The translations under genes and the position numbers were made by a program. The notes beneath the pieces were generated by a model that saw only the letters and a program-made list of their open reading frames with translations, had not been told where the DNA came from and made no database searches. A stretch of 64,000 nt of DNA from Micromonospora ferruginea (GTDB taxonomy: Bacteria; Actinomycetota; Actinomycetes; Mycobacteriales; Micromonosporaceae), in the NCBI RefSeq assembly GCF_013694245.2, contig NZ_CP059322.2:1-64000 (forward strand), read 5' to 3'. Positions 1 to 7,852 of the stretch are shown piece after piece. Every line of letters starts with the position of its first letter. Positions within the stretch are counted from its first letter, which is position 1.

Positions 1-1
1 G

Positions 2-1294
2 GTGCTCTTTGACCTAGACAAGTTATTGGACTGGTTTGCCGGTCCTGGGCAGGGTGTCGGGGACTACTTCCCCGAAGCGCGCCGGATCGCCAAACTACTG
101 CGTCAGTTTAAGGTTCCGGCTTATCTGGTTAAGCAGGATGATGAGGCGGTCCTCACGGACATCTTTGACAGAATGAACAATTATGGGAAAAGGTTGAGTC
201 GAGCGGAAATCTTCTCTTCCTTGTTTGCCGGCCCCGAGGCTGGTGCTAAGGACCGGCTGTCTATCGGCCGAATCGCTGAGCGCATTGCCGCGCGAACAGG
301 ATTCGGGACGGTGGATGATGACACAGTTCTCGCCGCCATCTTGGCTCGGCGGGGGTCGGATCCGATGCGTGAAATTCGAATTGAGTTCGACGACAGTAGG
401 CGGAGGTCGAGCGCTGAGTTTCCGGGGGAAAGTCGGGATACGGCCTACGCCGAGGGTGAAACGGCACTCGTGCGCGCAATCGCCTTCTTGCAGGACTCGG
501 CCGGCGTACCGCATCTTTCCCTTCTGGCCTATCGATCTCTACTCGTCGTGCTCACTCGCTTCTTTGCGCACTTCCCGGACCCGAGAGACAGGAGCTTGCA
601 ACTACTGCGTCGCGTCTACTGGCGTGTTGCAGTTTCTGGACCAGCTGTCTTTAAGGGAAGTTTCACACAACTAAGTCGGGCCCTATGCGCGCGCGTTCAC
701 CCTGGCGACGAAAGAGCTTCCGTTCAAGGGTTGATAGATTCAATTCGGGAAGCTGCGCCTGGAATGCCGAATCCCGACCGCTTCAAGACAAACGAAGCAG
801 GCGCCAAAATCATCCTCTGCTCTTGGTGGGACCTGCAACCTCGCTCGCCTTATACCGGCCTGCCTTACGATCGACAGGAACTTACCGATCTCCTTGCCGA
901 CCAGAGTACTGCGGCCGCTGCTGTTAGAAGAATTTTCCCCCGAGGTCTTCCTCTTAAGCAGCAGTTATGGTCAGCGAATCGGATTTTCGTTCCCACTGCC
1001 ACCGATCCTGTAGACGAGATAATTAATCAGCTCTCCCGTCAGCCACTCGGACTTGACGTCGACACTTGGGAAGAGGTTCTCCGTTCCTATTGTATGAGTG
1101 GGGCTGCGATCGCGGCCTTGAATGCCGGCGATAGAGACGATTTTCTCCGACTTCGGCAAGAATTGGTAACCTATCGTTTGCGTGCATTCTTGCAAAGAAT
1201 GGCAGAGTGGGATTTCGAAGACACGCCCGCCTTGGATCTCCTCGATTTTGAGGATGATGATGAACTTGAGGGTAGATCCGATGAGTTTGTCTGA
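2..1294 (+). CDS. DUF262 family protein, C-terminal part (5' end outside window)
   Basis: The frame is open from the window edge, so the GTG at position 2 is only the first codon visible and the N-terminus is missing. Around residues 53-72 the stretch FDRMNNYGKRLSRAEIFSSL fits the conserved DUF262 segment that follows the ParB-like core. DUF262 proteins (GmrS, SspE and relatives) are often nucleotide-dependent nucleases in anti-phage systems. I see no HNH/DUF1524 motif in the visible 430 residues, so this may be a stand-alone DUF262 protein. The C-terminus is acidic. Its stop overlaps the start of the HipA gene by 14 bp. Composition is clearly AT-richer than genes from 2.6 kb onward and TTA codons occur, suggesting horizontal acquisition. 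Family call fairly sure; function unknown. Confidence 0.72.
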   Translation: MLFDLDKLLDWFAGPGQGVGDYFPEARRIAKLLRQFKVPAYLVKQDDEAVLTDIFDRMNNYGKRLSRAEIFSSLFAGPEAGAKDRLSIGRIAERIAARTGFGTVDDDTVLAAILARRGSDPMREIRIEFDDSRRRSSAEFPGESRDTAYAEGETALVRAIAFLQDSAGVPHLSLLAYRSLLVVLTRFFAHFPDPRDRSLQLLRRVYWRVAVSGPAVFKGSFTQLSRALCARVHPGDERASVQGLIDSIREAAPGMPNPDRFKTNEAGAKIILCSWWDLQPRSPYTGLPYDRQELTDLLADQSTAAAAVRRIFPRGLPLKQQLWSANRIFVPTATDPVDEIINQLSRQPLGLDVDTWEEVLRSYCMSGAAIAALNAGDRDDFLRLRQELVTYRLRAFLQRMAEWDFEDTPALDLLDFEDDDELEGRSDEFV

Positions 1295-2534
1295 GAACTT
1301 CTTTGCAGTTCTGCTGCATGGCGAGCGCATCGGAACCCTTTGTCAGCGTGGCGATCACACACGCTTCCTCCTAAACGAAGAATACATTATGGATCCCGAA
1401 AGGGATGTCTTAGGCCTGCGGTTCGAAGAAAGTCTACGGAAGCCCTATTCCTCTGCTCTCCGGCTACCGCCGTGGTTTTCCAACCTGCTGCCGGAAGGGC
1501 CACTGAGGCAGTGGATAGCGACTGATAGAGGGGTTTCGTTAGATCGCGAAATGGAACTGCTGGCGCAAGTAGGGCACGACCTTCCCGGCGCGGTTCAAGT
1601 TCTCCCGACGGATGGACCCGATGTTGAACCTGACTGGTCGGATCGAGCCACTCCTAGAACTCCGAGAGTCACCTCCGCTGCAGGGGTGAGTCCATGGAGA
1701 TTCTCTCTTGCGGGCGTGGCATTAAAATTCTCGATGCTGGCTCAAGGCGACAGGTTGACCGTCCCCGCTGCAGACGATCGAGGAGATTGGCTAGTAAAGT
1801 TCCCCGACTATCGTTATTCCGAGGTCCCGCGCAACGAATTCGTGATGATGTCGTTCGCCAAGGCCGCGGGTCTCGATGTGCCCGAAGTGCTACTCGTGCA
1901 TCGAGATGAGCTGGAGGGCTTGCCTGGCAGGATGTGGCCGAATAGTGAAGAATGGGCTTTCGCGGTCAAGCGTTTCGATCGTTCAAATGCAGACCGGCGC
2001 GTTTCTGTGCATATCGAGGATCTGGCGCAGGTCCGGGATTTCTACCCAGAGGCTAAGTATCAGAGTTCTTACGAGACCGTTGGCGCTCTAGTCTACCGCG
2101 GATTTGATACTGAGTCCTTAATCGAGTTCGTGCGGAGACTGGCTTTTTATGTCTTGGTAGGGAATGGAGATGGTCATCTGAAAAACTGGTCGCTCCGATA
2201 CGCAAACCGGCGCGTTCCAAAGCTATCCCCCGCCTATGACATTGTTTCAACCCAGGCATATAGAGACTCGCTAGATGGCCCCGAAGACCTGGGTCTGCGA
2301 TTTGGTTTGGGAAAGCGATTTGAGGATGTAAACCTTGAAACGTTTGCTGTTTTCAAAGGCAGGCTTGAGCGTCGGCTAGGCGAGGTTAGCGCCGATCTAC
2401 CTGGAGTTGCGGAGGAGTGCGTAGAGCGCGCGCTTGAGGTTTGGCCGGCCTACCGTGCGCTATTGGAAGAAAACCCTCCGTTGCTGAACTCAATCGACTC
2501 ATGGATCACTTCTCGAGCTTCGGCGTTTCGCTAA
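1281..2534 (+). CDS. HipA-type serine/threonine kinase
   Basis: HipA-family kinases are toxins of hipBA/hipBST modules that phosphorylate translation factors such as aminoacyl-tRNA synthetases. The protein (417 aa) has the N-terminal HipA subdomain with the FSNLLPEGPLR and VGHDLPGAVQVLP motifs, the glycine-rich/autophosphorylation segment WRFSLAGVALKFS, a WLVKFP lysine, the catalytic motif GNGDGHLKN and the metal-binding YDIVS. The ATG at 1281 (MSLSENFF) is preferred over longer in-frame starts because it aligns with the family N-terminus; it overlaps the DUF262 gene by 14 bp, indicating coupled translation. No HipB-like HTH protein is visible next to it. AT-rich composition and TTA codons match the upstream gene and differ from downstream DNA. 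Kinase family sure; target and role unknown. Confidence 0.88.
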   Translation: MSLSENFFAVLLHGERIGTLCQRGDHTRFLLNEEYIMDPERDVLGLRFEESLRKPYSSALRLPPWFSNLLPEGPLRQWIATDRGVSLDREMELLAQVGHDLPGAVQVLPTDGPDVEPDWSDRATPRTPRVTSAAGVSPWRFSLAGVALKFSMLAQGDRLTVPAADDRGDWLVKFPDYRYSEVPRNEFVMMSFAKAAGLDVPEVLLVHRDELEGLPGRMWPNSEEWAFAVKRFDRSNADRRVSVHIEDLAQVRDFYPEAKYQSSYETVGALVYRGFDTESLIEFVRRLAFYVLVGNGDGHLKNWSLRYANRRVPKLSPAYDIVSTQAYRDSLDGPEDLGLRFGLGKRFEDVNLETFAVFKGRLERRLGEVSADLPGVAEECVERALEVWPAYRALLEENPPLLNSIDSWITSRASAFR

Positions 2535-2569
2535 ATGAAAAATCTGCGTCGACTACCTATGAAGTTGCA

Positions 2570-4018
2570 GTGAAACAACGCAGGGGCACTTCGATTGTCT
2601 CTCGGCGCGGGAACGCGGCGCACCGGTTCTACAGCGTCGTGGTCTTCGTCGTGCTCGCCTCGCTGGACAACGTGGCGATCGGCCTGGTGCCGCCGCTGTA
2701 CGGGCCGATCTCCGGCGCGCTCGGCGTACCCCAGCGGTTGCTCGGCCTGGTCACCGCCGTCAGCTTCCTGGTCAGCGCGGTGGCGGCGGTGGGCTGGGCG
2801 TACGTCGGCGACCGCACCAACCGCAAGCCGCTGCTCATGGTCGGCACGCTGATCTGGGCGGCCGGCACCGGCGGCAGCGCGCTGGCCGACCGGTATCCGA
2901 CGTTCCAGGTCGCCCAACTCGTCGCCGCGATCGGGCTGGGCGCGGTCGGCTCGGTCGGCTTCTCCGTGGTCACCGACCTGATCTCGCCGCGCCGTCGCGG
3001 CCTGGTGATGAGCTTCTGGGGGCTGTCCCAGGGCGTCGGCACGCTCGCCGGCACGCTGGCCGGGGGACTGCTCGGCGCGACCGACTGGCGGCGGCCGTTC
3101 CTGCTGCTGGCCGGCGTGGGCCTGGCCGCCACCGTGGCCTACCTCTTCACGTACGACATCGCGCGCGGGCAGAGCGAGCCGGAGCTGGCCGAGGCGCTGG
3201 ACGCCGGCGGCGAGTACGACTACCGGATCAGCCGCGCCGACCTGCCCCGGATCCTGGCCCGGCGGACCAACCGCTGGCTGATCATGCAGGGGCTCACCGC
3301 GCAGGCGGCCTTCGGTTCGCTGGTCTGGCTGCCGGTGCTGTTCAGCCAGCGGGCCGAGGCGCAGGGCTACTCGGCGGCCACCGCCGTGGTGGTGGGCAGC
3401 GTGTTCGCCACCCTGTTCCAGCTCGGTGGCGTGCTGTCCATCGTGGGCGGGTTGGTCGGTGACGCGTTGCAACGGCGTACGCCGAGCGGCCGTGCGCTGG
3501 TCGCGACCGTGGGCATCCTCGCGGCCGTGCCGTTCTACCTGGTGCTGTTCTTCGTGCCGATCCACATCGACGTGCCCGACGGCGCCGGCTCCGGCGCGGT
3601 GGTGGCGGCCGTGCTGTCCAGCGTGCTGACCGAGCCGACGGTCGGGCTGAGCCTGCTCACCGCCGTGGTCGCGTTGGCGCTGACCTCGGCCAATTCGCCG
3701 AACTGGTTCGCGTTGATCGCGGACGTGAACCCGCCGGAGCACCGGGGCACGGTCTACAGCCTCGGCAACCTGGTCAACGGCGTGGGGCGGGCGGCCGGGA
3801 ACGGACTGGTCGGGGTGGCGTTCGCCGCGCTGCGGGTGGCGTTCCCGCCGCCGCTGAACTACGCGGTGGGGCTGGCCGCGTTCCAGTTGTTCTTCGTGCC
3901 GACCGGGGTCATGTACTGGCTGGCCGCCCGCACCTCCCCGCGCGACATCGCCCAGGTGCGCGCGCTCCTGCACACCCGGGCCGACCGCCTGGAGGGCGAA
4001 GGCGGGGGCCCCGCTTAA
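2570..4018 (+). CDS. MFS transporter, 12-TM
   Basis: Integral membrane transporter of the major facilitator superfamily, about 482 aa. Twelve hydrophobic segments can be followed from FYSVVVFVVLAS to the C-terminal YAVGLAAFQLFF. The loop after TM2 carries YVGDRTNRKP, a form of MFS motif A. A hydrophilic loop (about residues 180-225 of the ORF) separates the two six-helix halves. The substrate cannot be told. Start uncertain: GTG 2570 is the first plausible codon after the HipA stop and lacks a clear ribosome site; the GC-rich native composition begins here. The TAA stop lies inside a hairpin repeat shared with the convergent glucosidase gene. Confidence 0.82.
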   Translation: MKQRRGTSIVSRRGNAAHRFYSVVVFVVLASLDNVAIGLVPPLYGPISGALGVPQRLLGLVTAVSFLVSAVAAVGWAYVGDRTNRKPLLMVGTLIWAAGTGGSALADRYPTFQVAQLVAAIGLGAVGSVGFSVVTDLISPRRRGLVMSFWGLSQGVGTLAGTLAGGLLGATDWRRPFLLLAGVGLAATVAYLFTYDIARGQSEPELAEALDAGGEYDYRISRADLPRILARRTNRWLIMQGLTAQAAFGSLVWLPVLFSQRAEAQGYSAATAVVVGSVFATLFQLGGVLSIVGGLVGDALQRRTPSGRALVATVGILAAVPFYLVLFFVPIHIDVPDGAGSGAVVAAVLSSVLTEPTVGLSLLTAVVALALTSANSPNWFALIADVNPPEHRGTVYSLGNLVNGVGRAAGNGLVGVAFAALRVAFPPPLNYAVGLAAFQLFFVPTGVMYWLAARTSPRDIAQVRALLHTRADRLEGEGGGPA

Positions 4019-4080
4019 CAGGTGGGTGTTAAGCGGGGCCCCCGCCTATGCGGAAAGCGTTAAGCGGGGCCCCCGCCTTA
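4001..4080. repeat. Three-copy GC-rich repeat between convergent genes
   Basis: Three copies of a 19-22 bp unit: one inverted (4001-4019) and two direct (4028-4047 and 4059-4080, gttaagcggggcccccgcct). The inverted and direct copies can form a strong hairpin, plausibly a bidirectional terminator. The first copy contains the TAA stop of the MFS gene and the last contains the TAA stop of the minus-strand glucosidase. Related elements lie at 44621-44668 and 45788-45842. Confidence 0.85.
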
Positions 4081-5721
4081 CACCGCGAACCACACGGTGA
4101 CGTCGGTGGGGACCGACGAGCCGTCGAGGGGGGCGCTGGACGCCAGCACCGAAGCGCCGGCGGGCAACGGCGCCGGCGTCGCGCCGAAGTTGGTCAGCAC
4201 GGTCAGGTCGCCGTTGGTGAACGTCAACACCTCGTCACCGGAGGAGAGGAAGCGCATCGGCCCCCGGGCCAGCCCGTGCTCGCGGCGCAGCCGCAAGGCG
4301 GTGCGGTACAGCTCGTACGTCGAGCCGGGCACCTCGCGCTGCCGGTCCAGCGCGTACTCCGCCCAGACCGGCGGCTGGGGCAGCCAACTCGCGTCGGCCG
4401 GGCCGAAGCCGTACGACGGGGCGTCGGCCTCCCACGGGATCGGCACCCGGCAGCCGTCCCGGCCGCGCTGGGTGTGCCCGCTGCGGGCCCAGGTCGGGTC
4501 CTGCCGGGCCTCGTCGGGCAGCGTGGTGTGCTCCGGCAGCCCCAGTTCCTCGCCCTGGTAGAGGTAGGCCGAGCCGGGCAGCGCGAGCATCAGCAGGCTG
4601 GCCGCGCGGGCCCGCCGCAGGCCGAGCGCCGCGTCCGGCTGCGGGTCGTCGACGCCGATGCCGTTCATCCGCCCGCCGCCGGTGGTCAGCCCGAGGCGGG
4701 AGGCGTGCCGGACCACGTCGTGGTTGGACAGCACCCAGGTGGTGGGCGCGCCGACCGCGTCGGTGGCCTCCAGCGAACGGGTGATCACCGCGTACTGGGC
4801 CGGGGCGGTCCAGGCGGCCATCAGGTACTCGAAGTTGAACGCCTGGTGCATCTCGTCCGGCCGGACGTAGCGGGCCAGCCGCTCGGCCGGCTCCACCCAC
4901 GCCTCGGCGACGAGGACCCGCTCCCCGGCGTACGAGTCGAGCAGCCGCCGCCACTCCCGGTAGATCTCGTGCACGCCGTCCTGGTCCCACATCGGCGGGC
5001 GCGGCTTGTCCGCCTCGTTGCCGGAGAGGATCTCCTGCGGCTCCTGCCAGTCGGCCAGGTCGGCCTGCTTGATCAGGCCGTGCGCCACGTCCACCCGGAA
5101 CCCGTCGACGCCCCGGTCGAGCCAGAAGCGCAGCACGTCGAGGAACTCCTCGCGCACCTCCGGGTTGTCCCAGTTGAGGTCGGGCTGGCCGGGGTCGAAC
5201 AGGTGCAGGTACCACTGGCCGTCGGGCAGCCGGGTCCAGGCCGGGCCGCCGAACACGCTCTCCCAGTCGTTCGGCGGCTGGGCGCCGTCCGGGCCGTTGC
5301 CGTCGCGGATGACGTAGCGCTGCCGTTCCGGGCTGCCCGGCGCGGAGGCCACGGCGGCGGTGAACCAGCGGTGCGCGGACGAGGTGTGGTTGGGCACCAG
5401 GTCGACGATCACGCGCAGGCCGCGGGACTTCGCCTCGGCGATCAGCTTGTCGGCGTCGGCGAGCGTGCCGAAGAGCGGGTCGACGTCCCGGTAGTCGGCC
5501 ACGTCGTAGCCGGCGTCGGCCTGCGGGGACGGATAGAACGGGGACAGCCAGACCGCGTCGACCCCCAGCTCGGCGAGGTGGTCGAGGCGGGCCGTGATGC
5601 CCGGCAGGTCACCGATGCCGTCGCCGTCGGAGTCGGCGAACGAGCGCGGGTAGACCTGGTAGATGACCGCCTCGGTCCACCAGCCGGTGGCCGGGGCCTG
5701 CTGCGTCGCGTCGGTGTTCAG
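4078..5721 (-). CDS. GH13 alpha-glucosidase (oligo-1,6-/maltase type), apparent CTG start
   Basis: Cytoplasmic alpha-glucosidase, about 547 aa, expected to hydrolyse the maltose- or isomaltose-like sugars imported by the upstream ABC system. GH13 signatures: YQVYPRSFADSDGDGIGDL near the N-terminus, GFRVDVAHG (nucleophile Asp), LVAEAW (acid/base Glu) and LSNHDVV (third Asp). The frame has no ATG, GTG or TTG between the lacI stop (which is in the same frame) and the GTG at 5502, yet the conserved N-terminal strand and YDVADY region lie upstream of 5502. A CTG at 5721 sits six bases after an AGGGAG ribosome-binding sequence and gives the usual family length, so I use it. Last gene of the sugar operon, 39 bp after lacI. 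Confidence 0.88.
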   Translation of the reverse strand: MNTDATQQAPATGWWTEAVIYQVYPRSFADSDGDGIGDLPGITARLDHLAELGVDAVWLSPFYPSPQADAGYDVADYRDVDPLFGTLADADKLIAEAKSRGLRVIVDLVPNHTSSAHRWFTAAVASAPGSPERQRYVIRDGNGPDGAQPPNDWESVFGGPAWTRLPDGQWYLHLFDPGQPDLNWDNPEVREEFLDVLRFWLDRGVDGFRVDVAHGLIKQADLADWQEPQEILSGNEADKPRPPMWDQDGVHEIYREWRRLLDSYAGERVLVAEAWVEPAERLARYVRPDEMHQAFNFEYLMAAWTAPAQYAVITRSLEATDAVGAPTTWVLSNHDVVRHASRLGLTTGGGRMNGIGVDDPQPDAALGLRRARAASLLMLALPGSAYLYQGEELGLPEHTTLPDEARQDPTWARSGHTQRGRDGCRVPIPWEADAPSYGFGPADASWLPQPPVWAEYALDRQREVPGSTYELYRTALRLRREHGLARGPMRFLSSGDEVLTFTNGDLTVLTNFGATPAPLPAGASVLASSAPLDGSSVPTDVTVWFAV

Positions 5722-5760
5722 CGCCTTCTCCCTGTCGTGGTCGCGGACGAACGGGTCCGT

Positions 5761-6831
5761 TCAGTGTGCCCGGGGCGGCGCGGTCGAGTCCCGCACGACC
5801 AGCCGAGTGGGCAGGATCACCGAGGTCGGCGTCCGCCGGTCGGCGCCGGCCTGGCGCGGCACCGGCACCACGCCGGGGTACGGGTCGGCGACGCGCGTGC
5901 CCAGCGGGTCGAGCAGGATCTGCGCGGCGAGCCGTCCCTGGTCGGCGGCGGGTTGGGCGATGGTGCTGAGCCCGAGCACGCCGGCGAGGTCGTGGTCGTC
6001 GATGCCGATCACGCTGACGTCCTGGGGCACCCGCAGCCCGGCGTCGCGCAGCGCGGTGACCGCGCCCATCGCCATCTCGTCGCAGGCGGCGAAGATGGCG
6101 GTCGGCGGTTCGCCCCGGGCGAGCAGCTCGGCGGTGGCGTGGGTGCCGCCGTCGATGGTGAACCGGGACTCGACGTCGAGGCTCGGGTCGGGCCGGAGGC
6201 CGGCGGCGCGCAGCGCCTCCTGGTAGCCGCGTCGCCGGTCCAGGTGGGTGGTGAAGGCCAGTTCGTCGTCCGGGTCGCCGGAGATGTGCGCGATCCGGGT
6301 GTGCCCGAGGTCGAGCAGGTGCCGGGTGGCGGTCCGGGCGGCGGCCACGTCGTCGATCCGGACGCACGGCCAGCCGGGCACCCCGCTGCCGGAGCTGATC
6401 GTCACGCCGGGCAGGTCGAGTTTGGTGAGCGCGTGCACGTCGGCGGTGCGCAGCGGGGTGGCGACCAGGATGATCGCGTCCACCCGCTTGTGCAGGGCGG
6501 CGGTGCGCAGCACCCGCTGGCGGGTCTGTTCCCGGCCGCCGAGGTTGTAGAGCAGGAGGTCGTAGCCGTTCTGCTGGAGGAAGTCCTCGACCGCCTCGAC
6601 GACCGTGCCGAAGAACCAGCGGGTGATCCGGGGGACCACCACCGCCACGGTGCCGGTCCGTCCGCCGGCCAGTCGGGAGGCGCTGGGGGAGACCGCGTAC
6701 TGGAGCTGTTCGGCGGCGGCGAGCACCCGGCGGCGGGTGGCGGCGGAGACGGTCGGCAGGCCGCGCAGCGCGCGGGACACGGTGGCCGTGGAGACCCCGG
6801 CCAGGCGGGCGACGTCGTCAATCTTGGTCAT
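5761..6831 (-). CDS. LacI-family transcriptional regulator
   Basis: 356 aa. The N-terminal helix-turn-helix TKIDDVARLAGVSTATVSRAL is typical LacI/GalR, followed by the hinge helix (SPSASRLAG) and a periplasmic-binding-like effector domain (VAVVVPRITRWFF to GIDDHDLAGVLGLSTIAQP). It lies inside the alpha-glucoside operon between the permeases and the glucosidase, so by analogy with actinobacterial agl/mal regulators it likely represses this operon until the sugar is present. A perfect LacI-type palindrome (TGTAAGCGCTTGCA, 10383-10396) in front of the first gene is the probable operator. A hairpin at 6855-6885 separates it from the permease gene. Confidence 0.93.
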   Translation of the reverse strand: MTKIDDVARLAGVSTATVSRALRGLPTVSAATRRRVLAAAEQLQYAVSPSASRLAGGRTGTVAVVVPRITRWFFGTVVEAVEDFLQQNGYDLLLYNLGGREQTRQRVLRTAALHKRVDAIILVATPLRTADVHALTKLDLPGVTISSGSGVPGWPCVRIDDVAAARTATRHLLDLGHTRIAHISGDPDDELAFTTHLDRRRGYQEALRAAGLRPDPSLDVESRFTIDGGTHATAELLARGEPPTAIFAACDEMAMGAVTALRDAGLRVPQDVSVIGIDDHDLAGVLGLSTIAQPAADQGRLAAQILLDPLGTRVADPYPGVVPVPRQAGADRRTPTSVILPTRLVVRDSTAPPRAH

Positions 6832-6854
6832 GGTGGCTCCCCGCTGCGACCCGT

Positions 6855-6885
6855 GCCCCGCCGCCGCTCAGGGCGGCGGCGGGGC
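6855..6885 (-). terminator. Intra-operon hairpin before lacI
   Basis: GCCCCGCCGCC and GGCGGCGGGGC pair across a short loop between the permease stop and the lacI start. It has no U-tract, so it may attenuate or protect the permease part of the mRNA rather than stop all transcription. Confidence 0.55.
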
Positions 6886-6891
6886 GCCGGA

Positions 6892-7851
6892 TCAACCCTT
6901 GACGCTGCCGGCGAGCAGGCCCCGCACGAAGTAGCGCTGGAGGGACAGGAACACCAGCAGCGGTACGACGATCGAGACGAACGCGCCGGCGGTGAGCCGT
7001 TGCCACTCGTTGCCCCGGGTGCCGGCCAGCTCGGCGAGCCGGACCGTCAGCGGGGCGGTCTCGTCGCCGCCCCCGGCGAAGATCAGCGCGACCAGCAGGT
7101 CGTTCCAGACCCAGAGGAACTGGAAGATGCCGATCGCCGCCAGCGCGGGCGTGATCAGCGGCAGCACGATGGTGCGGAAGATCTTCGGGTGGGTGGCGCC
7201 GTCGACCCGGGCCGCCTCCATCAGGTCGCCGGGGAGCTGCGAGATGAAGTTGTGCAGCAGGTAGACGGCGAACGGAAGCGCGAAGCAGGTGTGCGCGAAC
7301 CACACCTGGGCGAACTTCTGCTCGTCGACCAGGTCCCACGCGGGCAGGAGTTGGACGCCGCCGACGGTGACGCCGGTGGAGAAGAACCGCAGCAGCGGCA
7401 CGAGGGCCATCTGCAGCGGCACGATCTGCAGCGCGAAGATCCCGATGTAGAGCCAGTCGCGGCCCCTGAAGTTGATCCAGGCCAGCGCGTACGCGGCCAG
7501 CGAGGCGAACGCGATCGGGAACAGCACCGACGGGATGGTGATCGCCAGCGAGTTGATGAAGTAGCTGGCGAGCTGGCCCGACGAGCCGGTGCTGAACAGC
7601 ACGTCCTGGTAGTTCTGCAGGGTGAACTGCGGGTCGCTGAAGAACGTCCACCAGCCGGTGGTCTTGATCTGGTCCTCGGGCCGGAACGAGGAGATGAACA
7701 GGCCGAAGGTGGGGATCGTCCAGAGCAGCGCGAGCACGATCGAGACGAGCGTCGCGGTGCGGCTGTTGAGCCGCTTGCGGACGCGGGCGGCCCGGGTGAG
7801 CGGCGCCGGGGGTTGGACGCCGGCTCCGACGGTGGGCGTGGCGGTGGTCAT
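6892..7851 (-). CDS. Sugar ABC transporter permease, MalG type
   Basis: Inner-membrane permease, 319 aa, with six hydrophobic segments and the cytoplasmic EAA loop (MEAARVDGATHPKIFRTIVLP) that contacts the shared ATPase. The N-terminal 40 residues are cytoplasmic. It starts 1 bp after the stop of the MalF-type gene, so the pair is co-translated. No ATPase gene is in the operon, as is usual in actinobacteria, where one MsiK-like ATPase serves several sugar importers. Ends with the common VKG C-terminus of this family. Confidence 0.93.
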   Translation of the reverse strand: MTTATPTVGAGVQPPAPLTRAARVRKRLNSRTATLVSIVLALLWTIPTFGLFISSFRPEDQIKTTGWWTFFSDPQFTLQNYQDVLFSTGSSGQLASYFINSLAITIPSVLFPIAFASLAAYALAWINFRGRDWLYIGIFALQIVPLQMALVPLLRFFSTGVTVGGVQLLPAWDLVDEQKFAQVWFAHTCFALPFAVYLLHNFISQLPGDLMEAARVDGATHPKIFRTIVLPLITPALAAIGIFQFLWVWNDLLVALIFAGGGDETAPLTVRLAELAGTRGNEWQRLTAGAFVSIVVPLLVFLSLQRYFVRGLLAGSVKG

Positions 7852-7852
7852 C

